Below, in pieces: positions 18,053-29,700 of a stretch of DNA of 64,000 bases (its first letter is position 1; each line of letters opens with the position of its first letter). The notes beneath the pieces are model-generated. The model was not told where the DNA came from. It searched no databases and saw nothing but the letters and a program-made list of their open reading frames with translations. Both the position numbers and the translations under genes were made by a program. The DNA comes from Cristatella mucedo (taxonomy: Eukaryota; Bryozoa; Phylactolaemata; Cristatellidae): the NCBI GenBank assembly GCA_009760855.2, contig WPIO01000163.1:534001-598000 (forward strand), given 5' to 3'.

Positions 18053-18755
18053 GAAGACTCGACCGGCGCCATTGATCGCTGCAGAGCTTCGTGCACTTAC
18101 TGGCTCATTTTCGCTTGGTGCTCTTGCAATTGACCCGTTCACAGCATGGGCTACACACTCCGTGAAATAATCTCCCCAGATTGTAGGCTATCGTGTGCTC
18201 TTATAACCAAACTCTGCACATGTGACCGCGTGCGTATCTCATTCGGTCTGCACTTCAGCGCCCTTCTTGGCATACAGTGTCATCCGCGAATCGTGAAACC
18301 ATAAGATGTTTTGCATTGATGCAGTCCGAACGAAAATATTTTCCTCGCCCCTACCGCTCAGTTCTCATGTCGACGTGTCGTCAATGCTAGAATGCTACAA
18401 CACGATGTCAGCCAACATTCTTGACGAGTTTGCACGTGTGACTAAGCACACTGGTGCTCTCGCCCCAATGGCTTAGGGTTTACCGAACACAACAAGCTAG
18501 CTAGTTCTACTAAGCCTTAGCATGAGAAAGCATACTGAAGATCGGGCCTGACACGCATATGAGGACTGTAGTAGATCACACCAATCCATCGAAGTCATCC
18601 TAGGCGCGCTCTGCTTCTATAAAGTGTTGTTTGATCACAGATACATTGTCCAAGATTCTGATATCTACCACGAGCCCCTTCCTTCACCACAGCTACATTG
18701 GCTCCTTACTTAATAATCCTTGTGAGATATCTAGCAGACCGACTCTCCAGCTTCT
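18053..18755. other. No gene or repeat recognised
   Basis: Average-composition sequence between a LINE-A and a SINE-A, without long open frames. Confidence 0.3.
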
Positions 18756-18759
18756 TTGC

Positions 18760-18922
18760 CTCGCTGGTTTGGCCCAGTGATTATTTTTCTTTCCTTGAAC
18801 TAAGGTCAAGGTTAGTATATTTGACGACCGAGATTGTTTGCTCAAGCCCCTTGACATACATGAAGTGCCTGAATAGAGACTAAGTTCTCTTAGGCAAATA
18901 TGCAAATGAATTATATTGTTAT
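18760..18922 (+). repeat. SINE-A copy, diverged
   Basis: CTGGTTTGGCCCAGTGATT head, a duplicated ACTAAGGTCAAGG segment, TTTGCTCAAGCCCC, then GAAGTGCCTGAATAGAGACT and AAGTTCTCTTAGG and GCAAATGAATTATATTG. The closing GGCGCT of the hairpin is lost. Confidence 0.75.
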
Positions 18923-19149
18923 CAACAAGATAGACAAGGTCGAAAAGTCTTCCCGACCCTAAGGTGACAGCGTCCTCACTGAACTTCTTTCCGTCAGTAA
19001 CATCACCACAGGACCTATCTACCTCAGTTCCGTGATGCACCTCAAAGTGTCAGTTTAAGCCTGGCATTAGTGACCTCATTCTGAAATTTATAACTCAGTC
19101 GAAGAAGACTACTAGTCCTCTAGAACCTTCTCCCACTGCCCTACTCCTC

Positions 19150-20220
19150 CTTACTGGCAGTCCTAGTGAAGACACTGGAACGATTAGTAGCCGACCAAGA
19201 AAACTCTTCCGCTGTGACATCAGGCATAGTGAGCAAGCTCCGGTCTGATTTTGCAACTGATCACTACACAGAGTTTGTGTTTGTTCTGATGCATAACGAT
19301 ATTACCACGAGTGCATACTTAGGGGGACGTATCTCTACTCATTTTCCTTGATATTTTGGCAGCATTTGATACTATTGATTACCAAGAACTGTTTAGCGCC
19401 TCCCATATTGCCTGAGCATAACGGGCACAAACCTGAACCATGATGGCACACTAGATAAGGCGGTTGGTTTTTTCGCGACCTAGGTCCCAAGGTCGTGGTT
19501 TCGAATCTTGCGGTGGGTGATTCTTTATCGCTGCTACAAGCGGTGTTGATGGCCGTAAAGGCTCTTCTTTCGCTACAAAAAAGAGGCTGTTGAATCAGCT
19601 AATATTTGTTTATTTTATGAAATGGCCTGGGTCATATGTAAGTAGGACACTCCTGAGTATTAATTTTAACTGGCACAGAACACCAGAGGAACAACTAAAG
19701 TATCGCATTCCTTGAGCTCTGTGCTTGGTTGGCCGGTTTTCTCAATTTATAGGCTCTCTCATTCTGATGCGATTACCAAGCACAATCCAGGCTTACACGT
19801 GTTAGTAGATAAATCACAGCTTTACCTATCATTTGATCCCCACCTGTCTTCCATTATATCGAATTATCTCAGCTCCCTAGCAAAATGTATATATTGCATC
19901 TGAAAATGCATGGCTGCAAACGTTCTCAAACCAAATAACGATAAAACCAACTTAATGGTTAAGGGCAAACAAAGTATGACTGAGGCCACCATCGGCTCTG
20001 CCAGCATATCTCAAGTAAAATTAGCAGGCAACAATGGCCTCCCGCTCCAAAGTGACGTTTCACTAGACGATCTAATCAGCTCCACAGTCAAGCCTGCCTA
20101 TTTTCAGCTACGTAGTATTTCAAAAGTTCGGGCCCGCTTAGACAAGGATCCAAGTTGGATCATGTATTTGCGACATCCTGACTCGACTTCTGTAACTAAC
20201 TGCTTGCTGGTGTGTACCAG
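19150..20220 (+). mobile_element. LINE-A, degenerate copy split by a SINE-B
   Basis: Left of the SINE-B: LERLVADQENSSAV, SKLRSDFATDHYTE and a changed LDxxAAFDTIDYQ, the fingers/palm region of the reverse transcriptase. Right of it: GLHVLVDKSQLYLSFDP, where YxDD has become LVDK, then KPNNDKTNLMVKGK and SLDDLISSTVKPAYFQL. Many stops and frameshifts are present, and no 3' tail is found. Confidence 0.8.
19440..19612 (+). repeat. SINE-B copy inside LINE-A
   Basis: CGCGACCTAGGTCC, GGTTTCGAATCTTGC, GGTGGGTGATTC, GTAAAGGCTCTTCTTTCGC and AAAAGAGGCTGTTGAATCAGC. LINE-A reverse transcriptase sequence flanks both sides. Confidence 0.8.
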
Positions 20221-20250
20221 CTGGTGTGTACCAGCTGGTGTGTACCAAGC
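20207..20250. repeat. Three tandem 14-bp units
   Basis: CAGCTGGTGTGTAC repeats three times at the broken end of the preceding LINE-A copy, in its [10 protein letters not shown] coding stretch. It suggests local slippage after insertion. Confidence 0.8.
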
Positions 20251-20839
20251 TTAAATCTCCAGACTTCGGAGCGAAAAAGCAATGCACATTTCGAAGCGCT
20301 AATTAAGCCATAACGAGGAAATTATCGCATTACCGTTCTTCATATTTAGTAAGAACTGGTCCAATCACAAATATTTAAATACTGTCCCCATCCGATCATA
20401 TATTAAAACGCTTAAAGAATCTCTCGAGAGCCACAGTATGACAGCATAAGTGATGTTTACCGCCTCTTGAATTACACTTAGCAGGAACCGGATGTTTAGC
20501 GATTAATAATACGCCAGTTGAGCTCTGGGCTTAAAATGGAGTTTTGAACGTAAGTTCAAACTAGTGGGCTCTATGACTGTAGGTACATCTCGCTAGTGCT
20601 GCGAACGCACATGTACAGCCTTGCTGTGTCTCTCGAATAGGCCGATGCACGTTAACGACAGTGACTCGTTTTTAAAAAGGCACGGGGCTCTTTAATGCAG
20701 ACGTGCTCCGTTTCAGTCCAACTAACAAAGTCAATATACCGTGCGTCAAGGCGCTAGCTCTATTGGTATTTGTGAGGTTACGTTGCGTTTGCACGGGCTA
20801 GATAAGACTGGTACCATTAGCGCTTGCTGTTTAATATGA
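20251..20839. other. No gene or repeat recognised
   Basis: Average composition, short frames only. Confidence 0.3.
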
Positions 20840-21390
20840 ATAATAATAATAGTATTATTACATTCGATAGACCACCCTCAGAGAACTAAATCTCTTTCTA
20901 GGCACTTCACATTTGATGCACAGGAAGCCGACCGAGTGGTTAGCAGCAGCATGCTCAAGGACAACAAGAATAACATGGTTAGGGGTGGCGTGCACAGGGT
21001 CAGCATGCAAATATTGTTAGTGACAGCATGCACAGTGTCAACACACATAAGAACGTATATAAATATACAAATATAATTCATTTGTAAAGTGCCCTAAGAG
21101 AACTTAATCTCTATTCGGGCGCTTTACCCATGCCTCGGGGCTCGAGCCCACGACATCGGACAGACCTTGATCGGGGCGAGCACCTTTACCACTGGGCCAA
21201 ACCAGCACGTAAAGGACGAATCACATGGACCAACTACATGCTATGATACATACATTTTAGTTTCTTTTTTACGTGTTCAGTCAGGGAACGTCGTGACTCA
21301 TATCGGAAGTGAGTTCCAGATTTTGAGAGCATGCAGACTAAGGGCACGGTATCCAAAAGATTTGAGGTTTGTACGAGGTATTGGTAAACT
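20840..21390 (-). mobile_element. LINE-A 3' end, split by a SINE-A
   Basis: AATAATAATAATAGTATTATT at the low end, CCCTCAGAGAACTAAATCTC and TTTCTAGGCACTTCACATTTG, then the GGTTAGGGGTGGCGTGCACA and CAGCATGCAAATATTG segments. After the SINE it resumes with GGACGAATCACATGGACC, GTGAGTTCCAGATTTTGAGAGC. All match the reverse complement of the LINE-A 3' end. Confidence 0.8.
21068..21215 (-). repeat. SINE-A inserted in LINE-A
   Basis: AATTCATTTGTAAAGTGCCC, AAGAGAACTTAATCTCTATTC, GGGCGCTTTACCCATGCC, GGGGCTCGAGCCCACGAC, ACTGGGCCAAACCAGC. ACGTA occurs at both flanks (21054 and 21210), a possible short target-site duplication. Confidence 0.82.
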
Positions 21391-22349
21391 TAAGCGACAT
21401 TGGGCTTGTCAGCAGTTGGTCGACGTACTCTTGTGCTTATGTAATACCCACCTACTGCATTCTAGTCTATGCTGCCTCGATAGGACAGTCATACATAATA
21501 ACCGCACCCTACATAGCCTTATGAATATAGCTGATCATTGTCCAGCAATGCATACGAGCTGCTTTCGAAGACAGCTCTGGATGCATAAACGAAGAAACCT
21601 AACCATAATTTCAAACCCTTCGGCGATATAAAAACTAAGCGATAGATAACATCATCAGCCATTGTCAAAGTCGAAATCAAAGTACGACTTTTTTCTCAAC
21701 GTGCTTTCTATTTCTGGACCAGAGAAGGTAGACGCCGGTATGGCCCAGTGGATAAGTTACTAGCCTCTAACCAAGGTCAAGGTGAATGTATTTGATGACC
21801 AAGGCTGTGGGCTCGAGCTCAGTGTCGCAAGTGAAGCGCCTGAATAGAGATTAAGTTCTCTAAGGATACAATATAGCAATACAAATGAATTATATTGATA
21901 TTTTAAAGTCGTTTACGTGGCTCTTATGGATAGCCCAAGGTCACTACTGTTACCCATGGTACTGTAAAAACCGCGAGATCCCGAGGCTTATCATGCTCAG
22001 TCCTTAAACCCTGTCCAGGCTTTTGAATACAAGGGTCTATTCTACCTGTACTACCGACTACTGTACAGCCATCATGGTTGCAAGTCTTTAGCAGAGCACA
22101 AGTTTTAGGCTGATGCAAATCCTGCCCAGTCCAAGACCATTGAGGCTTTCTGAGTTTGATACTAAACCGACATTTTAACGGCTTGGTATCGGAACAAGCC
22201 CAAAGCACCCTTTGACTTGAATTTCATTGCTGGACTAGACTTTTCTCGTTTTATATGTAATCCTGCTGTGCAACCGAAAGCATGTACTCGGAATGTAGGT
22301 GCACTCTTTGATAACTACTTAAAAATTTGAAAGTCTAATTAACATGACG
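21391..22349. other. No gene recognised; contains one SINE-A
   Basis: Average composition. Apart from the SINE-A at 21733 nothing is identified. 21905-22210 has a short minus-strand frame without known motifs. Confidence 0.3.
21733..21902 (+). repeat. SINE-A copy with internal duplication
   Basis: GGTATGGCCCAGTGGATAAG, CCAAGGTCAAGG, GTGGGCTCGAGCTC, GAAGCGCCTGAATAGAGATT, AAGTTCTCTAAGG and ACAAATGAATTATATTG. An extra segment sits between the A and B boxes, as in the 18760 copy, so the two may form a subfamily. Confidence 0.8.
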
Positions 22350-23065
22350 CTTGATAATTGTCTAGGAGTAGGGACTGTCTACTACAGTATCTAACTAAAT
22401 ATGTACACAAGCTCACTGGTCCACTGTCCAGGCTGGATTATTACATTTCTATTTTAGCTGGCTACCGAAAAACCGCTGCAGCTAGCGATAAATACCTAAC
22501 TGCAAGGCTAGCTACCAATCCCAGAGGTTCAGCCAGGTGTCTCCTTTGCTGAAGGAACTTTGATGACTCCCGGTTGATCAATGGATACAGAATTAAATTC
22601 TTACTCTGACCCACAAGGCTCGTCGTGGCTTTGCTCCTTCGTACCTAGGTGAGAACTAATGCACCTGCTTTAGCCTCCTCGAACCCTCAGGGCCCCTATG
22701 GGCTATAAATTAGCTTTTCCATTTCAATACTTTAAGATCGTTGGAGACAGAAGCTTTTGCTCGGCCAGTCCTGGACTGAGGAACTCACGTCTACAACTCT
22801 CACACAACGACATCCTCTCTAGTGCCGCCGACTGGCAGATCCTTTACGGCTGTCCTGAGCTGCCACTTCTGTGCTACTCACTTCCTCGACTGCCCAGCTG
22901 ACTCAGCTGTGCTTCTCACTTTCTCTTTTTCGGTGAGATTAAATCTGCTGTTATTCGTATAGGCACCGATGGCCACTGAGTGCGCTATAGAAAACTCTCT
23001 CTACAGTATTACACCGACTTAGTCTTTGTGGCTTTGAGTTACAGACGAAGATACACACAAACATA
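22350..23065 (+). mobile_element. LINE-B, degenerate 3' part
   Basis: Readable pieces match the LINE-B copies elsewhere: LSRLDYYISILAGYRKTAAA, then GLRNSRLQLSHNDILSSAADWQ and GDRSFCSASPGLRNSRL. It ends about 115 bp below the SURF1 stop codon, so it limits the SURF1 3' UTR. Confidence 0.7.
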
Positions 23066-23179
23066 TGTACGGTGCAAACATTGTGTCTGGAGACTCGCTT
23101 CCTTTCAACACGAGCGGCCTTAGCACAGGCTATTCAAGAAGAAACCGAGATCAAACATGGAAGCCGCATCGTGCATCAG

Positions 23180-23712
23180 TTATACTTTTCTACTATGATA
23201 GCGAACAACACCGAGAGGTTGCTTTCGCACATAACGGGCATAAAATATCCACAAGGTGATGGCAGCCAGGGAGTACCAAGTCAGGATGTAAGACAGATGC
23301 TCGTTTCTAAGTGTAACGCGCGTCTGGCTGCCCACAGGATAGCCACGATCCGTAAGGCGACCGGTCTGTCCCACGGCATCGACAAACACAGCAGCCGTAT
23401 CCAGCTGTGCGGCAATGGCATTGACATCACGTCTCAGCCACATTCCCCGGGTGTGCACGTCCTTAGGAGTGAATGGTTGCCGGATTTCAGAGAGACGTAC
23501 GACACCTGTTATGACGACGACCTCGTCGGCAACCCGGGCGGGCTCAATCGTCGGCCGACCGTCAACTCCCTCGGTCGAAGCAGTTCGGAGGGCACGCGGC
23601 GGCTGTGGTGCCCAGCCCCTGTTAACCAGCACGGTTAGGTCACGATCGGCCAGCTTAAATGGTGTCACAACGTGCACTCCACCGGCACTCGATCCAGATA
23701 TGAGGCCACCAC
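23180..23712 (-). CDS. SURF1: SURF1 exon 3 (terminal)
   Basis: Acceptor TTTCGTAG at 23713-23720; the exon supplies GT to complete a glycine codon (phase 1) and continues [18 protein letters not shown]. It ends YHSRKV and TAA at 23182-23180. It holds more than half of the protein including the intermembrane-space domain and the second membrane segment. No AATAAA is evident in the 115 bp before LINE-B begins on the other strand. Confidence 0.96.
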
Positions 23713-26700
23713 CTACGAAACAACAGTGAATGCAAACAATTTAACCACGCAGGGGGGGTCTCCAGTAGACGGCCAAATCATTATGCAAGCTCCTGCTTGC
23801 AAGCACCTTCTGCAAACAATGTAGAGCAGAGAGTGGTGAAGCATGCCTTACAAAACAATAGCAATCTTTCTGTCTGTAACTCCACCAAGCCGCAAGGACT
23901 AAGCTGTTGTTACGCTGTAAAACTTTCTATAACGAAGTTACAGCCTGGGCTGCTTCTGCAAAGCATAACGTAGCCAATGGTCAAGTGGCCATAGAAAATA
24001 CATAACCTAGGCCAGCCAGGCCAGCTAGATTTGCTCCACTAACCTGCCTCTCCTCGGAAGCAATTCTCTCCATCTACTTCCAGACGGCTAAGCATTGAAC
24101 CAAGAGTTTTCAGGGGGTGAGCTTATCGAAAATACTTGATATTTGAATAGCACCCTGTCCAGAACCAAAACTTTATCCAGGGGAAGAGGGGGCTGTATGT
24201 ATGCTGCTCGAGCCTACGACCTTGGTCGCTAAAAGCAAGCACCTGCATCCCTTATCCAATCGAGGGTGACTATTTTAGGGCCCAGTACGCGAAAAGTCTC
24301 TGTAAGTAATATTGCCGACACGAAATACATATCTGAAAATGCTCACTTATTTAACACATCAAAACAATGCTCAGATTTCTCATCAAGCATATCATTGACC
24401 TTTAGCAGTGCCATGACTATCTCTGCCTGACCCAGGAGTGGACAGCCTGTTCCAGCAAAGGCAAGTTTGTGGGTACACAACTCCACGCGGCAGCTTTCAC
24501 GAAGCACACTTGCCATCACGCCTTAATAACAATAATAACAATAATGCATTTCATATAGCACCCTCAGAGAAATCAATCTCTTTTTAGGCACTTTAAATTT
24601 GCATCACAGACAGTACGATCGAATGGTTAGTGGTAGCATAATCAATAAGCAACAGTAATAACCTGATTAAGGGTGACATGTACATGATCAGGATGCAAGT
24701 TTAGTTGATGGACAAAGATCATCCGAGGAACATCTGACATATGGGGTACCTCAGGGCTCCGTGCTAGGTCCGGTTCTTTTCACGGTTTATACTCTCCCTC
24801 TTGCTGATGTGATTGCCAAGCACAATCTAGGCTTTCACTTCTATGTGGACGACACTCAGTTGTACTTTGCTTTGATCCCTCCCAACCTTCGAGCACCTCA
24901 ATTTCTCTCAACTCACATGCTGCATGAATTGATGACATCCCCCCATGGATGGCAGCAAATTTTCTAAAACTAAACGATGATAAAACTAACTTACCAGTTA
25001 TGGGCAAACCCAGTGTGATTCACAAAGTGGAAAGGCTGAAGCTCAAAATTGGCTCTGCCAGCATATCTCCTGTTGCATCAGCTCGAAATCTAGGGGTCAT
25101 ATTCCAAAGCGACCTCTCGTTAGACGACAATTTCAGCTCCACAGTCGAATCTGCATATTTTCAGCTCCATAACATTGCTAAAATTCGGGCTTGTTTAGAT
25201 AAGGATACCACGTCCAAGTTGGTCCATGCATTCGTCACATCCCGTCTCGACTTCTGCAACTCACTGCTTACTGGCCCTACCAGCATGTGCGATCAGGCGA
25301 TTGCAGCTGGTGCAAAACTCGGCAGCTAGGCTTGTCTGTCATGAGCGTCTCAGTTGCCACATTACTCCACTTGTCGCCGACCTGCTATGGCTACGAGTCA
25401 AGCAACAGATTGCCTTCAAGGTTTTGTTGCTACTTTTTAGGTCTCTTCATTCTTTGGCTCCAGCCTATATCTCACATCTACTCCCCCACCAGACCAAGCA
25501 TCGCACCACCTGCTTTTCGGAATCCAACAGCCTACCAATATCTCATACAAACCTCAAATCCTTCGGAGACCGTGCATTTAGTTCGTATGCTCCCAAAGCC
25601 TGGAACTCTCTCTCCCGACTTGCATCAGAACATCCCCTGACTTGACCACATTTAAAAAGAACTTAAAACACCTATTTAGGACGGAATTTAGTGGGTCCCT
25701 GTGATTCGTCCTTGATGTGCTTATGCGTGCTGACACTGTGCATGCTGCCACTAACCACATTTGCATGCTGACCCTGTGCATGTCACCCCTAACCATGTTA
25801 TTCATGTTGTTTATTAAACATGATATTACTCACCATTCAATTGCATTTCCCTTTGCAGCAAACTTAAAGCGCCTAGAAAGAGATTGAGTTCTCTGAGGGG
25901 GCTTTATCACGTGCATTATTATTATTATTATTATTATTGGCAGCAAGCAACGTAATAGCGCACATAAGCACACAAAGGACGAATTGCAGGGACCCACTAC
26001 ATGCTGTAATAAATAGATACGTTATTTTAATTTTTAATGTTAACAAGTCAGGATATGTCGTGACAAAGGTCGGAATGAGTTCCAGGCTTTGGGTGCATAC
26101 GAACAAACGGCTCGGTTTCCAAAGGATTTGAGATTTGTATATGGTATGGGTTAACCGTTAGATTCCGAAAAGCGGGTGGTATGATGCTTACCCTGGTGGG
26201 GGAGTAGATCTGATAGGTAGGCTGGAACCAAAGGATGTAGGTACCTAAAAGTGAGTGACAGAACCACTAAGTCGATCTGTTGCTTGACTGGTAGACAGTG
26301 CAGGTCGGCGAGAAGTGGTGTGATGTGGCGATTGCGAAGCTCACGACAGACAAGCCTAGCTGCAGAGTTTTGCACCAGCTGCAAGCGCCTGATTGGACAG
26401 GCCGGTAGACCAGCAAGCAGTGAGTTACACAAGACAAGACGATGGAGCTGATGTGGCAATCTAATGAAAGATCGCGTTGGAACATGACAACTAAATTTCG
26501 TGCAGATTTAACAGAAGATATGCTGGCAGAACCGAGTTTAAGTGCCAGCCTTTTCCATTTCTGAATCACACTTGGTTTGACTATAACTAGTAAGTCGGTT
26601 GTATCATCATTCACTACACGAAAGTGTGGTGCCATCCATGTGCAAATATCATCAATACATGCAACGAGGGAGTTGAGAGAATTCGACGTGCTGGAGGGTT

Positions 26701-29700
26701 GGGAGGGATAAAATCAAACGTACAACTGAGTGTCATCCACATACAAGTGACAGCCTAGATTGTGCTTGGCAATAACATAGGCAAAAGGAAGAGTATATAG
26801 ACCGCAAAAAGAACGGGACCTTAAGATCATATATCAGCACAGATCCTTAAGGTACCCCATATTTCAGAGGTTTCTCAGACGATTTTTGTTAATTTACATC
26901 AATACTCTGGAGTCTGCATCATTATTTGTTCTGAAGTGTACATTGATCATCAAAAGCCATCACGTGGATTCAGAAATGCTGTAGATTGAGACTTAGCTGC
27001 ACACTCGACTCGGCACAAGATCGTACCGTTTACATAGAAGAGTCCAGCTAACCAAACCTAACAGTAGGAACATCCAGAGCCAATCTTTTTCTTAAAAACA
27101 AAACAGGGGCTGCCGAGTAGTGGATTTAGTAAACAATGTAATGCTGCTGGAGCCGAGTGGGTGAGTACTTGTTGGCTAAGTTACACAATACCGACTCACT
27201 CTGCCTGAGCCATGAGAAAAAGCCAGTGGCACTGGTGTTAAACGTGAGTTGCAATCAACTTAACGGAGCTAGAGAAGTAATCGCTGAGGCTGGAAATGCT
27301 AAATAGTAAATGGTGGCTGATTGAATGGCCTTGCTTAGAGCAGATTAGCCTTAGCTGCTATCAGCCAGCTGGAAGACTCGATCCCACAGCCAGGGTGGTG
27401 AAATAGCACCTCACCCAGTCAGTATCTAGGGGACAGATCGTTATCCAGGCCAAGGATATCAACATGCTTATTTATCTGTTACAGCAGCAGCCTGGGATAT
27501 TGCTGCAATTACTGAGCGAATGCACTTGACCGGCTAAGCAGCTTGTAGGACATATTGAAAAGAATACATTGTCTGAAAAAATTCAGTCGGGGCTCAAACG
27601 ACAGCACCCCACTGAAGCTGCTCTTCTCCGTGTAACCAATAACATCCTACGAAACGATGCCGGGGGAATGCCACTGCCCCAGCTCAGCTGGAGCTTGCAG
27701 CTGCTTTCAACACTAGTGATCACGATAGCCTTCTTGAACTAGTGAGAACAGGGATCGGTATGGCAGACGAGGAACTGGCATGGTTCAAGTTGTATTTGTC
27801 CGATGGCATGAATCATGTGGGAGTCACGCCTCATCCACCACTGAATTGTTGATGTGGTCATTTAGTGAAAACTGTTTCCGGAATAGGACATCTAGATCCA
27901 TTGAAGGGGCTACAACAGATGGTCAAGCCCAATTTGAGATTTTTCAATTTCCGAGTACTCTTTGGGCTGCCCATAACTTTTTAGGTTGGTTTTGGCTCAA
28001 CAGATTCTAATAAGTTTGCTGCCATCTAAGCTCGAATGTCAGCAATACGTGATGCCAGGGAGTGATGAGTGAGTCTGACTCACTAGAAGGCAAGAGAAGG
28101 GCCACAGCTAGCTACCAGCTCTGTGCACAATCAGCACAGAGCTGTTAGCCAAGATTGTGCACAGCAATTACACCAGCGAGAGAAACGGCATAAAGTGCGA
28201 AAAGAAGTAGACCTGGAACAGACCCTCAGATTACCGTGCACTTTAAAATCTCAGGGGATGATTGCTGGCCAAGAGCTACTAGGCTCCGAAATCTACTGCT
28301 CCTGAGATATGACCTAAGCCATTGCATTTAAGTGCATGTGATGCTCAGGTGGGATAAATATGATACTAATAATAATTTGTATAGCGCCCTCAGAGAGCCT
28401 AATATCTTTCCGGGCACTTTACAATACAGCAAAGGAAGCAGGGCCATATATTTAGTGGCAACGTAGGCAGAGTCAACATACACCTTATGGTCAGAGGTAA
28501 CATGCAGGGTCAGCATGCATAAGCATACAGGGACAAATCACAAGGTCCAAGCAAATGTTGTGAGAAACAGATGTATTTCTAGCTTTTTTGTACATTTTAT
28601 CTAGCCAGGGTATGACAGAATATGTTCTGACGAATGTAATGTAATGTAATGTATCTCCGTCAGTAACTCAGCACAAAATCATAAAGACCATGTGGGTGTT
28701 ACGCAGGAGAGTTTTGTATAGCTCACTCACAGCCTAAGCGACTTTCGGTACGCATTCGGTAGCCAACAGACTTCGTCTCACGCAACAAAGAGAAAGTGGG
28801 AAGCATAGCAGAGTTAGGAGAGCAGTTGAGGTAGTGAGTAGCATGGAAGTAGCAATTCAGGACCGCTGAAAAAGATGTGCCATAGTCGGCAGTTGGAGAG
28901 TAGATGTCGTTGCGCAAGAATTGTGGAAGCGAGTTCCACAGTCTAGGACCTGCAGAACTAAAGCTTCTGTCGCCAACTGTCTTTAAGCGGAGGAATGGGA
29001 CAGCTAATTTATTGTCCACACAGGACCTGAGGGCGCGAACAGGCTGAAGAGCTTGGAGATACGAGGCAGTAAATACTGTCGAGAGATAAAAATAATTAGC
29101 AGTGAGATTCACCGATAGTCGCCATTCCTGAGAAAGGGTCGTTACACACTGGATGCTGAATCTAAGGTGTGTAACAAATCTTGCTGAAAAAATTAGCTGC
29201 AGGCTGCCTTCTATCTCGGATATTGCAATACGATTTCAGTATAAACAAATGAATACAGCGTGTTTATTTATACTGCCCACCTTAAATACGGGCCATCGAT
29301 CTTGGTCGTCTGTCGATGCTCACACAAGTAATTAAAGTACAGCAGAAAAAGCGTAACTAGTTAGCATGCTAATGCGAGACCGGAAATCCCAATCTCGAAT
29401 CTAGATATACTCATCGGCGGTCACAGTGCACATTACCTTCATTAAGCAATGTCCTAGGACCGATATAGGCTTCACGAGAGTAGTCAAACGATCCCTTCAA
29501 AAGTACCTTGTGGTATTCCATGTCTTTAAGAAGACATAGCTCGGCGGGCAATTCCACTGCAGGCCTGCAAGACCAGCCAGAGATCGTGGACAGGCACCGG
29601 TTTACAAACGTTGGCAGATATAACCGCCGCCGCCGGGTGTACTTGACGGCGGAGACTAGGCCGCTAGCGAGCGGCGTCAAAGCAGGCGAGCGTCCGGCGG

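Larger units (their letters stand above)
23713..29436 (-). other. SURF1 intron 2, LINE-filled
   Basis: It is 5724 bp. It contains at least six LINE fragments in both orientations (24525-28 and 29.1 kb entries) and a SINE-A head. 23720-24190, 26925-27540 and 27830-28355 show nothing recognisable except weak LINE-like traces near 27920-28120. Confidence 0.85.
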
